Source: Antilocapra americana
Lineage: Eukaryota > Chordata > Mammalia > Artiodactyla > Antilocapridae
Length of the DNA: 64,000 bases
Direction: 5' to 3'
Assembly: GCA_007570785.1 (NCBI GenBank)
Contig: ML664161.1
Coordinates: 3,294,868-3,358,867 of the forward strand
The notes under the pieces are model-generated. The model searched no databases and was not told the DNA's origin. It saw only the letters and a program-made list of their open reading frames with translations. A program made the position numbers and the translations under genes. Shown here one piece after another: positions 46,465-58,378 of the stretch. Numbering within the stretch: the first letter of the stretch is position 1; each line of letters opens with the position of its first letter.

Positions 46465-46790
46465 TTTTCTCGTCTGTTTAATATAGATTTACTGAGTACT
46501 GCTTACATAGCTTTGTCAACCATTTGAGATTAGGTGTAGAGTGTTAAAATGGACAAAGTTTCTACCCACAGAGAACTCTTATTCTAGTGGGGGAAAGAGA
46601 AGAGAATATATATACTATAATATTAGTAAGCAATAATTACTATGAAAGACAGTAAAATCTATTTAGAGTGACAAGACCAATTTTTGATAGCGACAAATGA
46701 AAAGACTTCTTTGAGATGATGTTCTAGGTGAAGATTCTGAAAGCAGGAGGAGAACACCTGGAGAGCAGCACTGTAAAACTGATAAAGAAA
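46465..46790 (+). mobile_element. probable L2 3' region
   Basis: 'tttactgagtactgcttaca', 'actcttattctagtggggga', 'ttctaggtgaagattctgaa' and 'aacacctggagagcagc' follow the order of an L2 3' end. Diverged. Confidence 0.55.
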
Positions 46791-46974
46791 CCACCTGATG
46801 AGAAACTGAAGAATCAAACCTTGTGCATATCACTGATATATTTACTAAAGAAAGTTATTAAACTTTGAAATAAAATGACAAAAAGTATCATATACTCACT
46901 CAAGAGTGTTATTGGATAAAGAACAGTATTTTTATTTTATGAGATTATAAAATACTCATAACTTTTTAAAAATA

Positions 46975-49900
46975 ATTTATTTATTTTTTAATTGAAGGAT
47001 AATTGCTCTACAGATTTTGTTGTTGTGGCTTCTTTTTTGGTCAAACCTCAACATAAATCAATCATAGGTACACAAATATCCCCTTCCTTTTGAACCTCCC
47101 TCCCATTTCCCTCCCCATCCCACCCCTCTAGGTTGATACAGAGCCCCTGTTTGAGTTTCCTGTATTTGAGCCATACAGCAAATGCCCATTGGCTATCTAT
47201 TTTACATATGATACTGTAAGTTTCCATGTTACTCCTTCCATACATCTCACCCTCTCTTCCCCTCTCCCCATGTCCATAAATCTATTCTCTATGTCTGTTT
47301 CTCCATTGATGCCCTGTAAATAAAATCTTCAGTATCATTTTTCTAGATTCCATATATATGCACTAGAATACAATATTTATCTTCCTCTTTCTGACTTACT
47401 TCACTCTGTATAACAGGTTCTAGGTTCATCCACCTCATTAGAATTGACTCAAATGTTTCCCTTTTTATGACTGAGTAATATCCCATTGTGTATATGTACC
47501 ACAACTTCTTTATCCATTCATCTGACAGTGGACATCTAGGTGGCTTCCATGTTCTAGCTACTGTAAATAGTGCTGCAGTGAGCAATGGGATACATGTGTC
47601 TTTTCAATTTTGGTTTCCTCAGGGGATATACCTAGGAGTGGGATTGCTGGGTCACATGGAGATGTTATTCCTAGTTTTAAGGAATTTCCATACCATCTTC
47701 CATAGTGGCTGTTTCAATTTACATTCCCACCAACAGTGTAAGAGTACCCCCTTTTCTCCATACCTCCAGCATTTATTATTTATGGACTTTTTGATGATAG
47801 CCATTCTGACTGGTGTGAGGTGATATCTCATTGTAGTTTTGATTTGTATTTCTCTAATAATGAGTGATGTTGAGCATCTTTTCATGTGTTTGTTAGCCAT
47901 CTGTATGTCTTCTTTGGAGAAATATCTGTTTAGGTCTTTTTCCCAATTTTTGATTGGGTTGTTTGGGTTTTCTATGTACAGCATTATGTCATCTGCAAAT
48001 AGTGAGATGACACTGTTTGTCATCTGGATGAAAAACATCTTCTTCTTTTCCAATCTGATTTCCTTTTATTACTTTCTGTTCTCTGATTGCTGTAGCTAGG
48101 ACTTCCAGAACTATGTTGAATAATAGTGGTGAAAGCAGACACCCTTGTCTTCTTCCTGATCTTAGGGGGGATGCTTTTAGTTTCTCACCACTGAGAATGT
48201 TTGCTTTAGGCTTATCATATATGGCCTTTACTATGTGGAGGTAGGTTCCTTCTATGCACATTTTTTGCAGAGTATTAATCATAAATGGGTGCTGAATTTT
48301 GTCAAAGGCTTTTTCTGCATCTATTGAGATTATCATGTAGCTTTTATCTTTCAATCTGTTAATATGGTGTATCACATTGATTGATTTACATATATTGAAG
48401 AACACTTTCATCCTTGGAATAAACCCAACTTGATGATGGTGTATGAGCTTTTTGATGTGTAGTTGAATTCTGTTTGTGTTGCTCAAATTTTACTGAGGAT
48501 TTTGATCTGTGTTCATCAGTGATATTGGCCAGTAGTTTTCTTTTTTATGTTGTCTTTGTCTAGTTTTGGTATCAGGGTGATGGTGGCTTCATAGAATGAG
48601 TTTGAAAGTGTTCCTTCCTCTGCAATCTTATGAAAGAGTTTTAGAAGGATAGACATTAGCTCTCCTCTAAATGTTTGATAGAACTATTCTGTGAAGCCAT
48701 CTGGTCCTGGGCTTTCTTTGGGGGGAGATGTTTGATCACAGTTTCAATTTCAGTGCTTGTAATTAGGTTGCTCATAATTTCTATTTCTTCCTAGTTCAGT
48801 CTTGGAAGATTGAACTTTTCTAAGAATCTGTCCATTTCTTCCAGCTTATCCATTTTATTGCCATATAGTTGTTCATGATAGTCTCTGATAATCCTTTGTA
48901 TTTCTGTATTGTCTGGTGTAACCTCTCCTTTTTCATTTCTAATTTTGTTGATTTGATTCTTCTCTCTTTTTTCTTGATAAGCCTGGCGAAAATTTGTCAA
49001 TTTTTTTTATCTTCTCAAAGAACCAGCTATTAGTTTTATTAATCTTTACTATTGTTTCCTTCATTTCTTATTCATTTATTTCTGTATGAATCCTATGATT
49101 TCTTTCCTTCTACTAATTTTGGAGTTTGTTTGTTCTTCTTTTTTCCAATTGTTTTAGATGTAAAGTTAGGTTATATATTCAATGTTTTTCTTGTCTCTTG
49201 AGGTAGAATTGTATTGCTATAAACTTCCCTCTTAAAACTGCTTTTGTTGCATCCCATAGGTTTTGAGTTGTGTTTTCATTGTCATTTATTTCTAGAAATG
49301 TTCTGATTTCCCTTTCAATTTTTCAGTAACCTGTAGATTATTTAGAAACATATTGTTTAATTTCCATGTGTTTTGTTTCTTAAACTTTTTTTTCTTGTAA
49401 TTGATATCTAGTCTCATAGTGTTATTGTCAGAGAAATGTTTGATACGATTTCAATTTTCTTAAATTTACTGAGGTTTGATTTTTGACCCAAAATGTGGGC
49501 TATCCTGGAGAATATTTGATGTGCACTTGAGAAGAAGATGTATTCTGAATTTGGATGACATGTTCTGAGAGTATCAATGAGATCCATATCATCTAATGTA
49601 TTGTTTAAGACTTGTGTTTCCTTTCTATTTTGATGTTCTGTTCATTGGTGTGACTGGGGTATTAAAGTCTCCTACTATTATTGTGTTACTGTCCATTTCT
49701 CTTTTATGTCTGTTAGTGTTTGTCTTATGTATTGAGGTGTTTCTATGTTGGGTGCATAGATATTTACAATTATTATGTCTTCCTCTTGGATTGACCTCTT
49801 GATCAATGTAGTGTCTTTCCTTATCTCCTGTAATCTTCTTTATTTTAAGGTCAGTTTTGTCTGATATGAGGATTGCTACTCCAGCTTTCTTTTGTTTGCC

Positions 49901-51720
49901 ATTTGCATGGAATATAATTTTCCATCCTCTCACTTTCAGTCTATATGTGTCTTTAGGTCTGAAGTGTGTTTCTTGTAGACAACATATATATAGGGCTTAT
50001 TTTTGTATCCATGCAGCCAGCCTGTGTCTTTTTGTTGGGACATTTAATCCATTTACATTTAAAGTAATTATTGATATATATGTTCCTATTGCCATTCTCT
50101 CAATTGTTTGGGGTTGCATTTGTAGATCTTTTTCTTCTGTTGTATTTCTTGACTATATAAATCCCCTTAACATTTGTTGTAAAGCTGGTTTGGTGGTAAT
50201 TAATTCTCTTAAGTTTTACTTGTCTGAAAAGCTTTTTATTTCTCCATCAATTTTGAATCAAATCCTTTCTGGGTACAGTATTCTTGGTTGTAGATTTTTT
50301 CCCTTTCAGTACTTTAAATATATCCTGCCATTCCCTTTTGGCCTGCAGAGTTTCTGCTGAAAGATCAGTTGTTAAACATATGGGGTTTCCCTTGTGTATT
50401 ACTTGTTGCTTTTCCCTTGCTGCTTTTAGTAGTCTTTCTCTGTATTTAGTCTTTGTTAGTTTGATTAGTATGTGTCTTGGTGTGTTCCTCCTTGGGTTTA
50501 TCCTGTATGGAACTCTTTGTGCCTCTTGAATTTAATTGACTATTTCCTTTTCCATGTTGGGGAAATTTTAAACTATAATCTCTTCAAATATTTTCTCATA
50601 CTTTTCTTTTTCTCTCCTTCTTCTGGGATCTCTATAATTGAATGTGGGTCATTTGATATTGTCCCAGAGGTCTCTGAGACTATCCTCAGTTCTTTTCATT
50701 CTTTTTACTTTGTTCTGCTCTTCAGAAGTTATTTCTACCATTTTAACTTCCAGCTCACTGATTCGTTCTTCTGCTTAAGATATTCTGCTACTGATTCCTT
50801 CTAGAGTATTTTTAATTTCAGTAATTGTGCTGTTTGTCTCTGTGTATTTATTCTTTAATTCTTCTAGTTCTTTGTTAATTGATTCTTGTATTTTCTCCAT
50901 TCTGTTTTCAAGGTTTTTGATCATTTTTACTATCCTTATTCTGAATTCTTTACCCGAAGATTTCCTATTTCCTCTTCATTTATTTGGACTTCTGTGTTTT
51001 TGTTTGTTCCTTCATTTGTGTGATATTTCTCTTTGTTCATTATTTATTTCTTTTTTTAACTTATTGTGTTTGAGGTCTTCTTTTCACAGGCTTCAAGGTT
51101 GAATTCGTTTCTCCTTTTGGTTTTTTAACCTCCTAAGCTTGGTCCAGTGGTGTGTAAGCTTCATATATGGTGAGATTTGTGCTGAGTTTGCCGTTGTTGT
51201 TGCTTGCTTGTTTGTTTTCCCTCTGATGGGCAAGGTTGAGAGAGGTGGTAATCCTGTCTACTGATGATTGGGTTTGCATTTTTGTTTTGTTTGTTGTTTA
51301 GATGAGGCATCCTTCACAGATTGCTGCTGGTGGTTGGGTGATACAGGAACTTGTATTCAAGTGGTTTCTGTTGTTTGAGTTCTCATTATCTGATACTCCC
51401 TTGGGTTAGTTATCTGGTAGTCTAGGGTCCTGGAGTCAGTGTCCCAACTCCAAAGGCTCAGGGCTTGATCTCTGGTCAGGAACAAAGTTTCCACAAGTGG
51501 TTTGTTATGGAATTAGTTGAAATTAAAATAAATACTTAGAATGAGAAATCAAAGATGAACCCAAGCTAATGGCAGTTACAAAATCAGACAAATAATAATT
51601 AAAGAAATGGAATATGCACATATACCTGTATACCAATATGCAAAGTCAAAACAATCCAATAAAAATAAAGTACAGTAATTGACCCAGCAAAGAAAGGAAA
51701 TCAAAAATTATATCCACATT
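46975..51720 (-). mobile_element. near-complete L1, antisense, internally deleted
   Basis: 4.75 kb. Reading from the right on the minus strand: 5' UTR-like region (about 51720-51100), ORF1 region (about 51050-50150), ORF2 endonuclease (LISDKTDLKIKK and DSNTIIVGDFN near 49650-49880), reverse transcriptase ([14 protein letters not shown] near 48320; [14 protein letters not shown] near 48150; FADD at 47988-47999), the cysteine-rich C-terminal domain ([20 protein letters not shown] near 47720), ORF2 end at 47343 and 3' UTR to 46975. Close to 47960 the frame passes directly from just after FADD to the late C-terminal region, so roughly 1 kb of ORF2 is missing, yet the junction is in frame. Stops and frameshifts elsewhere make it inactive. 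Confidence 0.9.
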
Positions 51721-51984
51721 AAAAACTCTTGAAGAGCATTTGCTGGAATAAGAAGCATCTGTCATGTGATCGTTTCTTATCTCATATGATAAGCAATAGA
51801 GAAGAGAATGGTTTCTGAAAGCTACTTGATGATGCTATTAATTAAAATTCCAGAGAAAATCAGGTCTTAAACACTAAACCATTAGAGCGTTAAGTACTTG
51901 AAACTGAGTAAATATGAAAACACTACACATTGTAACCTAAACAAATGAGAAGCCTTATTAGAGCTGCTATCATCTTTGACATTC
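51721..51984. other. unassigned sequence
   Basis: Short AT-rich stretch between two L1 segments. It may include more of the L1 5' UTR. Confidence 0.35.
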
Positions 51985-52345
51985 TACCACTATTGAGAAT
52001 GATGTTAGCTGTGGATATGTTATATATGGCCTTTAAAGCATTGTATCATATTCTTTCTGTACCCAATTTGTTAAGGGTTTTTATCATGAAAGGATATTGC
52101 ATTTTGTTAAATGCTTTTTCTGCACCCTTTGAGATAATCATATGATTTTGTCTTTCATTCTATTAATGTGATGGAGCACATTTACTGATTTGCCTATGTT
52201 GAACCATTTTTGCATCCCAGGAATATTGGTTGTGGTGTATGACATTATTAATGAGTTGTTTACTTCATTTTGCTGACATTTGGTAGAGAATTTTTGCATC
52301 TATAGTCATGAGAGTTATTAGTCTAGTTTTATTTTCTTCAGAGAA
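51985..52345 (-). mobile_element. old L1 ORF2 segment, inverted
   Basis: Antisense reverse-transcriptase region: 'attgagaatgatgttagctg', 'aaatgctttttctgcaccct', 'catttttgcatcccaggaat'. It precedes, in inverted orientation, the L1M at 52366. Confidence 0.8.
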
Positions 52346-52365
52346 ATAGAAAAAAAAAAAAACCT

Positions 52366-52572
52366 AAATTTGTACAGTCATAAAAGACTCCACTGAGCCC
52401 AAGCAATCCCAGGAAAGAAGAACAAAGCTGAAGGCATCACACTTTCACACTTTCTGAGTTCAAGCAATACTACAAAACTATAGTAAGTAAAAAGCTATGA
52501 TACTGACGTAAAAGTGGACCTAACACCAATGGAATAAAATAGAGACCCAGAAATAAACCATCATGCTTATGT
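52366..52572 (+). mobile_element. old L1M ORF2 segment
   Basis: Sense: 'aagaagaacaaagctgaagg', 'aatactacaaaactatagta' and 'aatggaataaaatagagacc', a later ORF2 region than the inverted piece to its left. Confidence 0.8.
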
Positions 52573-52576
52573 TTTA

Positions 52577-52577
52577 C

Positions 52578-52611
<34 letters not shown>

Positions 52612-52657
52612 GTCTGTGTGTATATACATGTCTGTGTGTGTGTGTGTGTGTGTGTGT
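52577..52657. repeat. compound (TA)n-(TG)n microsatellite
   Basis: (TA) at about 52577-52611 with a CATATA interruption, then (TG) at about 52631-52657. It sits inside the L1M. Confidence 0.92.
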
Positions 52658-52679
52658 ATGTACACTTATATACCAACAT

Positions 52680-53192
52680 ACAATTGACTATTATTCAGTG
52701 TGAGGAAGAAGAAAATCTTGTTATTTGGAACAGTAAGATATGGATGGACTTGAGGGCATTATGCTAAGTGATAAAAATCACATAGAGAAAGACATACTAT
52801 ATACTACTTACATACATAATCTTAAAAAGCTGAACTTAAGGAAGGAGAATGTAGAATGGTGGTTACCAGTGCTGGGGTCTGGGAAAATTGGGGCACTGTT
52901 GCTATGGGGTACGAACTCATAACCAGTACATAAAAAAGTTCCAGAGAAGTAATACAGAGCATAGGAGTTATAGTCAACAATATCGGATTACAAACTTCAA
53001 AGCTGCTGAGAGACTGGATCTGGTTTTTACCATATTAAAAAAATGATAATTATGTGATGTGCTAGAGATGCTAGTTACATTAGTAATCAAACTGAAATAT
53101 AAAAATTTATCAAATTAACACACTATGCATAATAAATGTACACAATGCTTTGTGTCAATGATATATCAATAAAAAATATAAATCTGATAAAT
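52680..53192 (+). mobile_element. old L1M 3' end
   Basis: 'gatggacttgagggcattat', 'gtagaatggtggttaccagt', 'aattatgtgatgtgctagag' and the terminus 'gtcaatgatatatcaataaa'. Confidence 0.82.
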
Positions 53193-53204
53193 AAAATAAT
53201 TATT

Positions 53205-53755
53205 GCAAATATACAAAGTATCTTTTAATTGAACAATAAAAATACCCTGATAAACATGGGCCAAATGCCTAATAGACAATTTACCAAAGAATATATATAG
53301 ATAGCAAAGAAACAGAGAAAAGATGTTTTACATCATATGTCTTTAGGGAAATGTTAATTAAAACAACTAGACACTACTTTATAACCTGTTATAATGGCCA
53401 ACATCCAGAACACTGACAATACCAAATGCAGGGGTTAAAGTGGTAGGAATGCAAACTTGTACAGCCACTTTGGGTGACAGTTTGGTGGTTTTTCACAAAA
53501 CTTACCATATAACCATATAAATGTAAACCTTGGTTTTCACCCAAAGGAGCTGAATACTTCTGTCCTCACATGAATCTGTACATGGTTGCTTATTGCAACT
53601 TTATTCATAAGTGCCAAAACTTGGAAGCAAACAAGATGTCTTTCAGTAAGTGAATGGATAAACTGTGACACATTCACAAAATGGAATACTATTCAGTACA
53701 AAAATAAACGAGCCAAACCAAATCATAAAAAGACATGAAGTTACCTTAAATACAT

Positions 53756-53757
<2 letters not shown>
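53205..53757 (+). mobile_element. second old L1M, ORF2 end
   Basis: Sense: 'tctttagggaaatgttaatt', 'acactgacaataccaaatgc', 'tgtacagccactttgggtga', 'cttggaagcaaacaagatgt'. It starts again at an earlier ORF2 position than the L1M just before it, so it is a separate insertion. Confidence 0.82.
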
Positions 53758-53812
<55 letters not shown>

Positions 53813-53965
53813 TTAGTCGTTCAGTCATGTTTGACTCTTCACAACCCCATGGACTATAGCTCAACAGGCTCCTCTGTCCATGGAATTTTGCCATTCCCTT
53901 TTCCAAGGGATATTCCAAATCCACATTGCAGGCAGAACTGTCTGACTCAACACAGAAGCCCAAAG
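53758..53965 (-). mobile_element. Bov-tA SINE with (GT)n at its 3' end
   Basis: (GT)n at 53758-53807 joins an antisense Bov-tA that runs from 'gttagtcgttcagtcatgtt' to 'caacacagaagccc', with the middle shortened. The older L1M repeats CATATT on both sides (53752-53757 and just after the SINE), a plausible TSD core. Confidence 0.9.
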
Positions 53966-54030
53966 TGCATATTACTAAGTGAAAAAAAGCCAACATTTTG
54001 GGTATATATAATGTTTATCATATAATTTAG
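53966..54030 (+). mobile_element. second old L1M, continuation
   Basis: 'tgcatattactaagtgaaa' carries on the L1M interrupted at 53757. Confidence 0.65.
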
Positions 54031-55680
54031 AGTTTAAGAAAAGAAGAAAAATTTGGCAATATGTTCAAATACAGAATCATTACGTTATAAACCTTAAACT
54101 ATTATAACGTCATTTGTCTATTATTCGTCAAAAAATTAAGGAAGATTAAAAGCTTCTTCCTTTCAATTTTATACATGTATTAATTAAAATGTAAATAAAT
54201 TTAAGAAATATATTAAAAACATTCCAGGAAAAATTGATAGCTAAGAAGTCCAAATTCTATTGGATATGTCAATAACGTTTCGTGTACTTAAATTATTTGC
54301 ATATATTCTGTTATGAAACTTGAAAATTTGACCTTAGTTGAGCTAATATTATCATTTTGACAAAAAACTGACTCAATTGAATTAATAAAAAATTAGCTAC
54401 ACAGTTTCAACTTTGTTGAGACCAAATGTGGAACTCAATTAAACCCTCTAAAATAGTTTATCTTGAATAATCTTTTATATAGCTTTAAATAATCCACACA
54501 CTATTTTTTTTAAAATCACAAAGAATTTAGATATGGGGGGGGAAACAATAAAGCATTTGACCTGAATAAAATATCTTATTTCAAGAATAATTACACTGTA
54601 AGTGAATTATGTTTTGAAAATATGTCAAATATATTTTAAAGTGTTACTATATTTACTTATTTTCTTGAGTTTTGTTGTGAAAATTATGTTTGCTACATTT
54701 AATACTAAGCCACTCATTTTAAGAAAATAAAGCATTTTATCCCAGTTTTCAGAAACAATTACTTTTCATGAATCAACACAGTTTTTGATTGAGTCTGTCA
54801 GAAAAACTTGTATAGTTCTCTTGTTGTAATAAATGGGATATTCAGGCTCTAATTTCCATAAAAATAGATTTTTGAAAACAACAGTTCTAGGATTTATTAG
54901 ATTTTCCAGCAAAGCACTGTAATTATCACATACATCAACCATAACTAGTGCTTAATAAAGTGCCAGTTGTGATCACTTGCTGATTTTCAAGAAATACTCA
55001 AGATGTATTTGCAGTTTACCTTAAAATGATGAGTTCAGAGCACTAAGTTTTTCCTTAAATTTTGGATAAATGTTTTTATAAAGAATGTAATAACTTACTA
55101 TCAGAATTCACAAAGCTGCATGAAAGTTTAATTGATTGTTTTTTCCCTTTGATCCTATTAGGGCATTAGATATCTATCCATTGGAATGTGAAATTCATCT
55201 CAATTTCTTTTCTGTTGTTTCACATACTCTGATTTTTCTGGTGGTACACTTACTTGACTGTTCTCAAATTGTCTGAACTGATACTTGAGGGCAGCTCTCA
55301 CTGTATCAATGAGAAAGCTTAGATCAAAGGAAAAATATCAGAAGACATCTTGAACATGATAAAGCATTTAATAAATAATGAGTTAAAAAGTACAAAAATA
55401 AAAAGTTTAATATACCCTTCTCACCAACTCTTAAGAAATCAGAAACATAAGCTACTATATAATCACTCTGAATAGTCTATAAATTCAGGTGTGATATGCA
55501 CTATTCCAATGATATTTAAAGCTAAAAATTTGTAAAAAATGGAATAAAAAAGTATGCATTAACTATCTTACTCTTGATGAATGTAGTGATTTATTTGATA
55601 TTTTCTCAATTGTTTGTATATTTTCAATGAAATCATGCTATATGATTCTGGAGTGATTGATGCTTAATAAATAGGAGGAT
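54031..55680. other. unassigned AT-rich sequence
   Basis: About 1.65 kb with no recognised repeat and no coding signal. Confidence 0.45.
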
Positions 55681-55900
55681 GGGCTTACCAGGTGGCTCTA
55701 GTGATAAAGAGCCTGCCTGCCAATGCAGGGAACATAAGAGATGCAGGTTTGATTTCTGGGTCAGGAGGATCACCTGGAGGAGGGTATGGCAACCCATTTC
55801 AGTATTCTTGTCTGGAGCGTCCCCATAAACAGAGAAGCCTGGCCAGCTACAGTCCACAGGTCACAAAGATTCGGACACAACTGAAGCAACTTAGTATTCA
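55681..55900 (+). mobile_element. Bov-tA SINE
   Basis: Sense: 'gggcttaccaggtggctct', 'caggtttgatttctgggtca', ending 'cacaactgaagcaacttag'. Confidence 0.92.
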
Positions 55901-56147
55901 GCATGTACACAGGCAAATAAGAGTATAAAATTTAAATGTTACTACAAAACTGACAAAATGATTTTAACATATGTTATGGATGTAACTATGGCTCCTAAGT
56001 TACATATAAGTGAAGATAGTTAAACCAATATTATTATAGGCTTTGACAACGCAACAAAGATCAAAGTTATTGCAGATTATCTCATGCTTCTATATCTCCC
56101 TCTCATAGATTTCCAACTAATAGTAGGTTATTATAGGGCCTGAGGGG

Positions 56148-56256
56148 TTTTCTGGTAGCTCAGCTGGCAAAGAATCCACCTGCAATGCAGGAGGCCTCAG
56201 TTGGATGCCTGGGTCAGGAAGATCCCCCAGGATAGGCTACTTTCTCCAGTATTCCG
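56148..56256 (+). mobile_element. Bov-tA SINE, 5' half
   Basis: 'ggttttctggtagctcagct' to 'ctttctccagtattcc'. Cut off where a second Bov-tA begins. Confidence 0.85.
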
Positions 56257-56466
56257 GACTTCCCTGGTGGCTCAGATAGTAAAGAATCCTCCTGCAATGC
56301 TGGAGACCTGGGTTTAATCCCTGAGTTGGGAAGAACCTCTGGCAGAAGACATGACAAGCCAATCTATTATTCTTTCCCAGAGAATCCAATGGACAGAGGA
56401 GCCTGGTGGGCTATGGTCCATGGCGTTGTAAAGAGTCAGACATGAGTAGCAGAGCAGACACAAAAA
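56257..56466 (+). mobile_element. Bov-tA SINE, tandem copy
   Basis: Complete sense copy starting 'ggacttccctggtggctcag' directly after the truncated one. Ends 'agtcagacatgagtagcaga'. Confidence 0.9.
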
Positions 56467-56697
56467 GCACAGCAGAGCATAGGATCTGAGATACTCTATA
56501 ATAGAATATTGCTTACATTTAGTAGGAATCTTTTGAAAAATTAAAATAAGATCCACTTTGAGAGTGAAAAAATTTTAAGATTACCTATTAAGACTACTCA
56601 GAGCAGATTTTTCCCATCAATAATTGCAGCAAAGTGGGAATTTTAAATATAAGAGACTTCAAAAATTCATGGCATTTCATGTCCTCTGTCATCAAAG

Positions 56698-56880
56698 GGT
56701 GCTTGGTCACTTGGTCGTGTCCGACTCTTTGTGACCCCATGGGCTATACCCCACCAGGCTCCTCTGTCCATGCAATTTTCTAGGCAAGAGTACTGGTATG
56801 GGTTACCATTCCCTTCTCCAGGGATCTTCCTGACCTGAGGATCAAACTCAGGTCTAATAGATTGCAGGTGGATTCTAATC
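56698..56880 (-). mobile_element. Bov-tA SINE
   Basis: Antisense: 'ggtcgtgtccgactctttgt', 'gtactggtatgggttaccat', ending in 'attgcaggtggattcta' with the outer head missing. Confidence 0.9.
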
Positions 56881-58249
56881 TGATGTCAATTTTAAATGTG
56901 ATTTAGCAGAATGATACACAGCTAAAACTCTGAAACCATTAATATCATAGCCTATGGTTGTTCAAATAATATAATTTATTGCACCAGTTTTATTATCACA
57001 ATCCGATGAATGACTCAGTTAGATAAATTTGAACCTCTAGAGAACTCCCAACATCTAGTTCATTAATTAAGAATGATGAATAAATTTATACATAGTCCTG
57101 TACTATAATTTGAGACCACCAGTTAATAACTCATTGTGGCTGGTGGCCCAGATCAAAATCTGTCTTACTTTTTGGCTTCAATAATATAAAATAATCTCAA
57201 ACACTTTACTAGAGATTAAATTTAGTAATCCTCAATCTAGAATAACAATCTTTGATTTTCATTTCCTCTTTTTCTTCTCCCCTTTCCACTAACCCATTAA
57301 GCCAGCAAGAAACAAACAAATCCAAACTGTATGCTGTACAATTTGATAACAACTTATATTCAACAATCTAACTTGTATATGAAATAGGTGGAGATTTATT
57401 TATAATTGCAGTTGATTATCTAATTTTCCTTGTTATACAGAGTAACTGCATTACATTATAGATGGTCTTTCTTTGCACTGAATATATGAATTTGATTAAA
57501 CTTTAATGAGTTTGTGGAGTATTGATAACATAATAACATAATCCTTTAAAATTTATTTTAAATTATATTGTTAAAATGTAAGTACAGATTAATAGGAAAT
57601 GCTGTATGCAAAATTCATTACTATAAACAATTTAGTAAAATGTTGACTATTCTTTAAGTGATGAAACTGTTTTATCTTATTTTTCAGGAAATAGACACTT
57701 TCAAGGATGTGAAGCTGTCCCCAGTAAATTTTCAGAGTACAAGGATTTAAAGATTGAGAATATATTTGATGGTTAAATTCTTTGACAATCATAATAAAAA
57801 ATACCATCCTCTTGAGATTTTACAGATTATAAAATATAATAGAAGTTAGATACCCTAATCCTACCTGGTGCATTGATGAGAGCATTTTATTGCAATTATA
57901 TTCATATTAAATGATTAAAAATTTTCAAAAAATCCCAGAGGTAATCGTCCATGCAGCTTCTGGCAAGTGACTGTTTTTGAAAAATATTAGAACTCCCTGA
58001 GCAGAAGTAGCATTAAAAGCTTAAGTCTAGACATGGGGTCATCATGTCATTATTACATTCTATTGAAAAAAAAAAGTGATATCCTATGATGAAAATATGG
58101 TACCTATTGATAGAGATTTCTATTGAAAACTTGTTTGTTTTTGTTTGAATTCATTTTGAGACCCAATGTCTTTAGACCAACCTGGAAGAACATGTGTTGT
58201 TATCTCTTCAAACAATAATTCCTTCAATTTGCTCAACTCATGATGTCTA
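56881..58249. other. unassigned AT-rich sequence
   Basis: About 1.4 kb. The 72-codon minus frame at 57589-57807 has no motif. Nothing recognised. Confidence 0.45.
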
Positions 58250-58378
58250 GCCTGGAGAAGGAATGACAACCCAATCCACTAGTCTTGCCTGGAAAATCTC
58301 ATGGAAAGAGGACCCTGGTGGGCTAAAGTCCATGAGATCACTAAAGAGTTGGACACAACTTAGCAACTAAGCAACAAT
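58250..58378 (+). mobile_element. Bov-A/Bov-tA monomer
   Basis: 'cctggagaaggaatgacaac', 'gccaggaaaatctcatgg'-type middle and 'gagttggacacaacttagca', without a tRNA head. Confidence 0.85.

Noticed and set aside
49596..51102. Series of + strand frames of 68-167 codons
   Set aside because: Opposite strand of the L1 at 46975-51720. Phe/Leu/Ser-rich shadows of ORF1 and ORF2.
53665..54025. Frames with Cys-Val repeats
   Set aside because: Translation of the (GT)n tract next to the Bov-tA.
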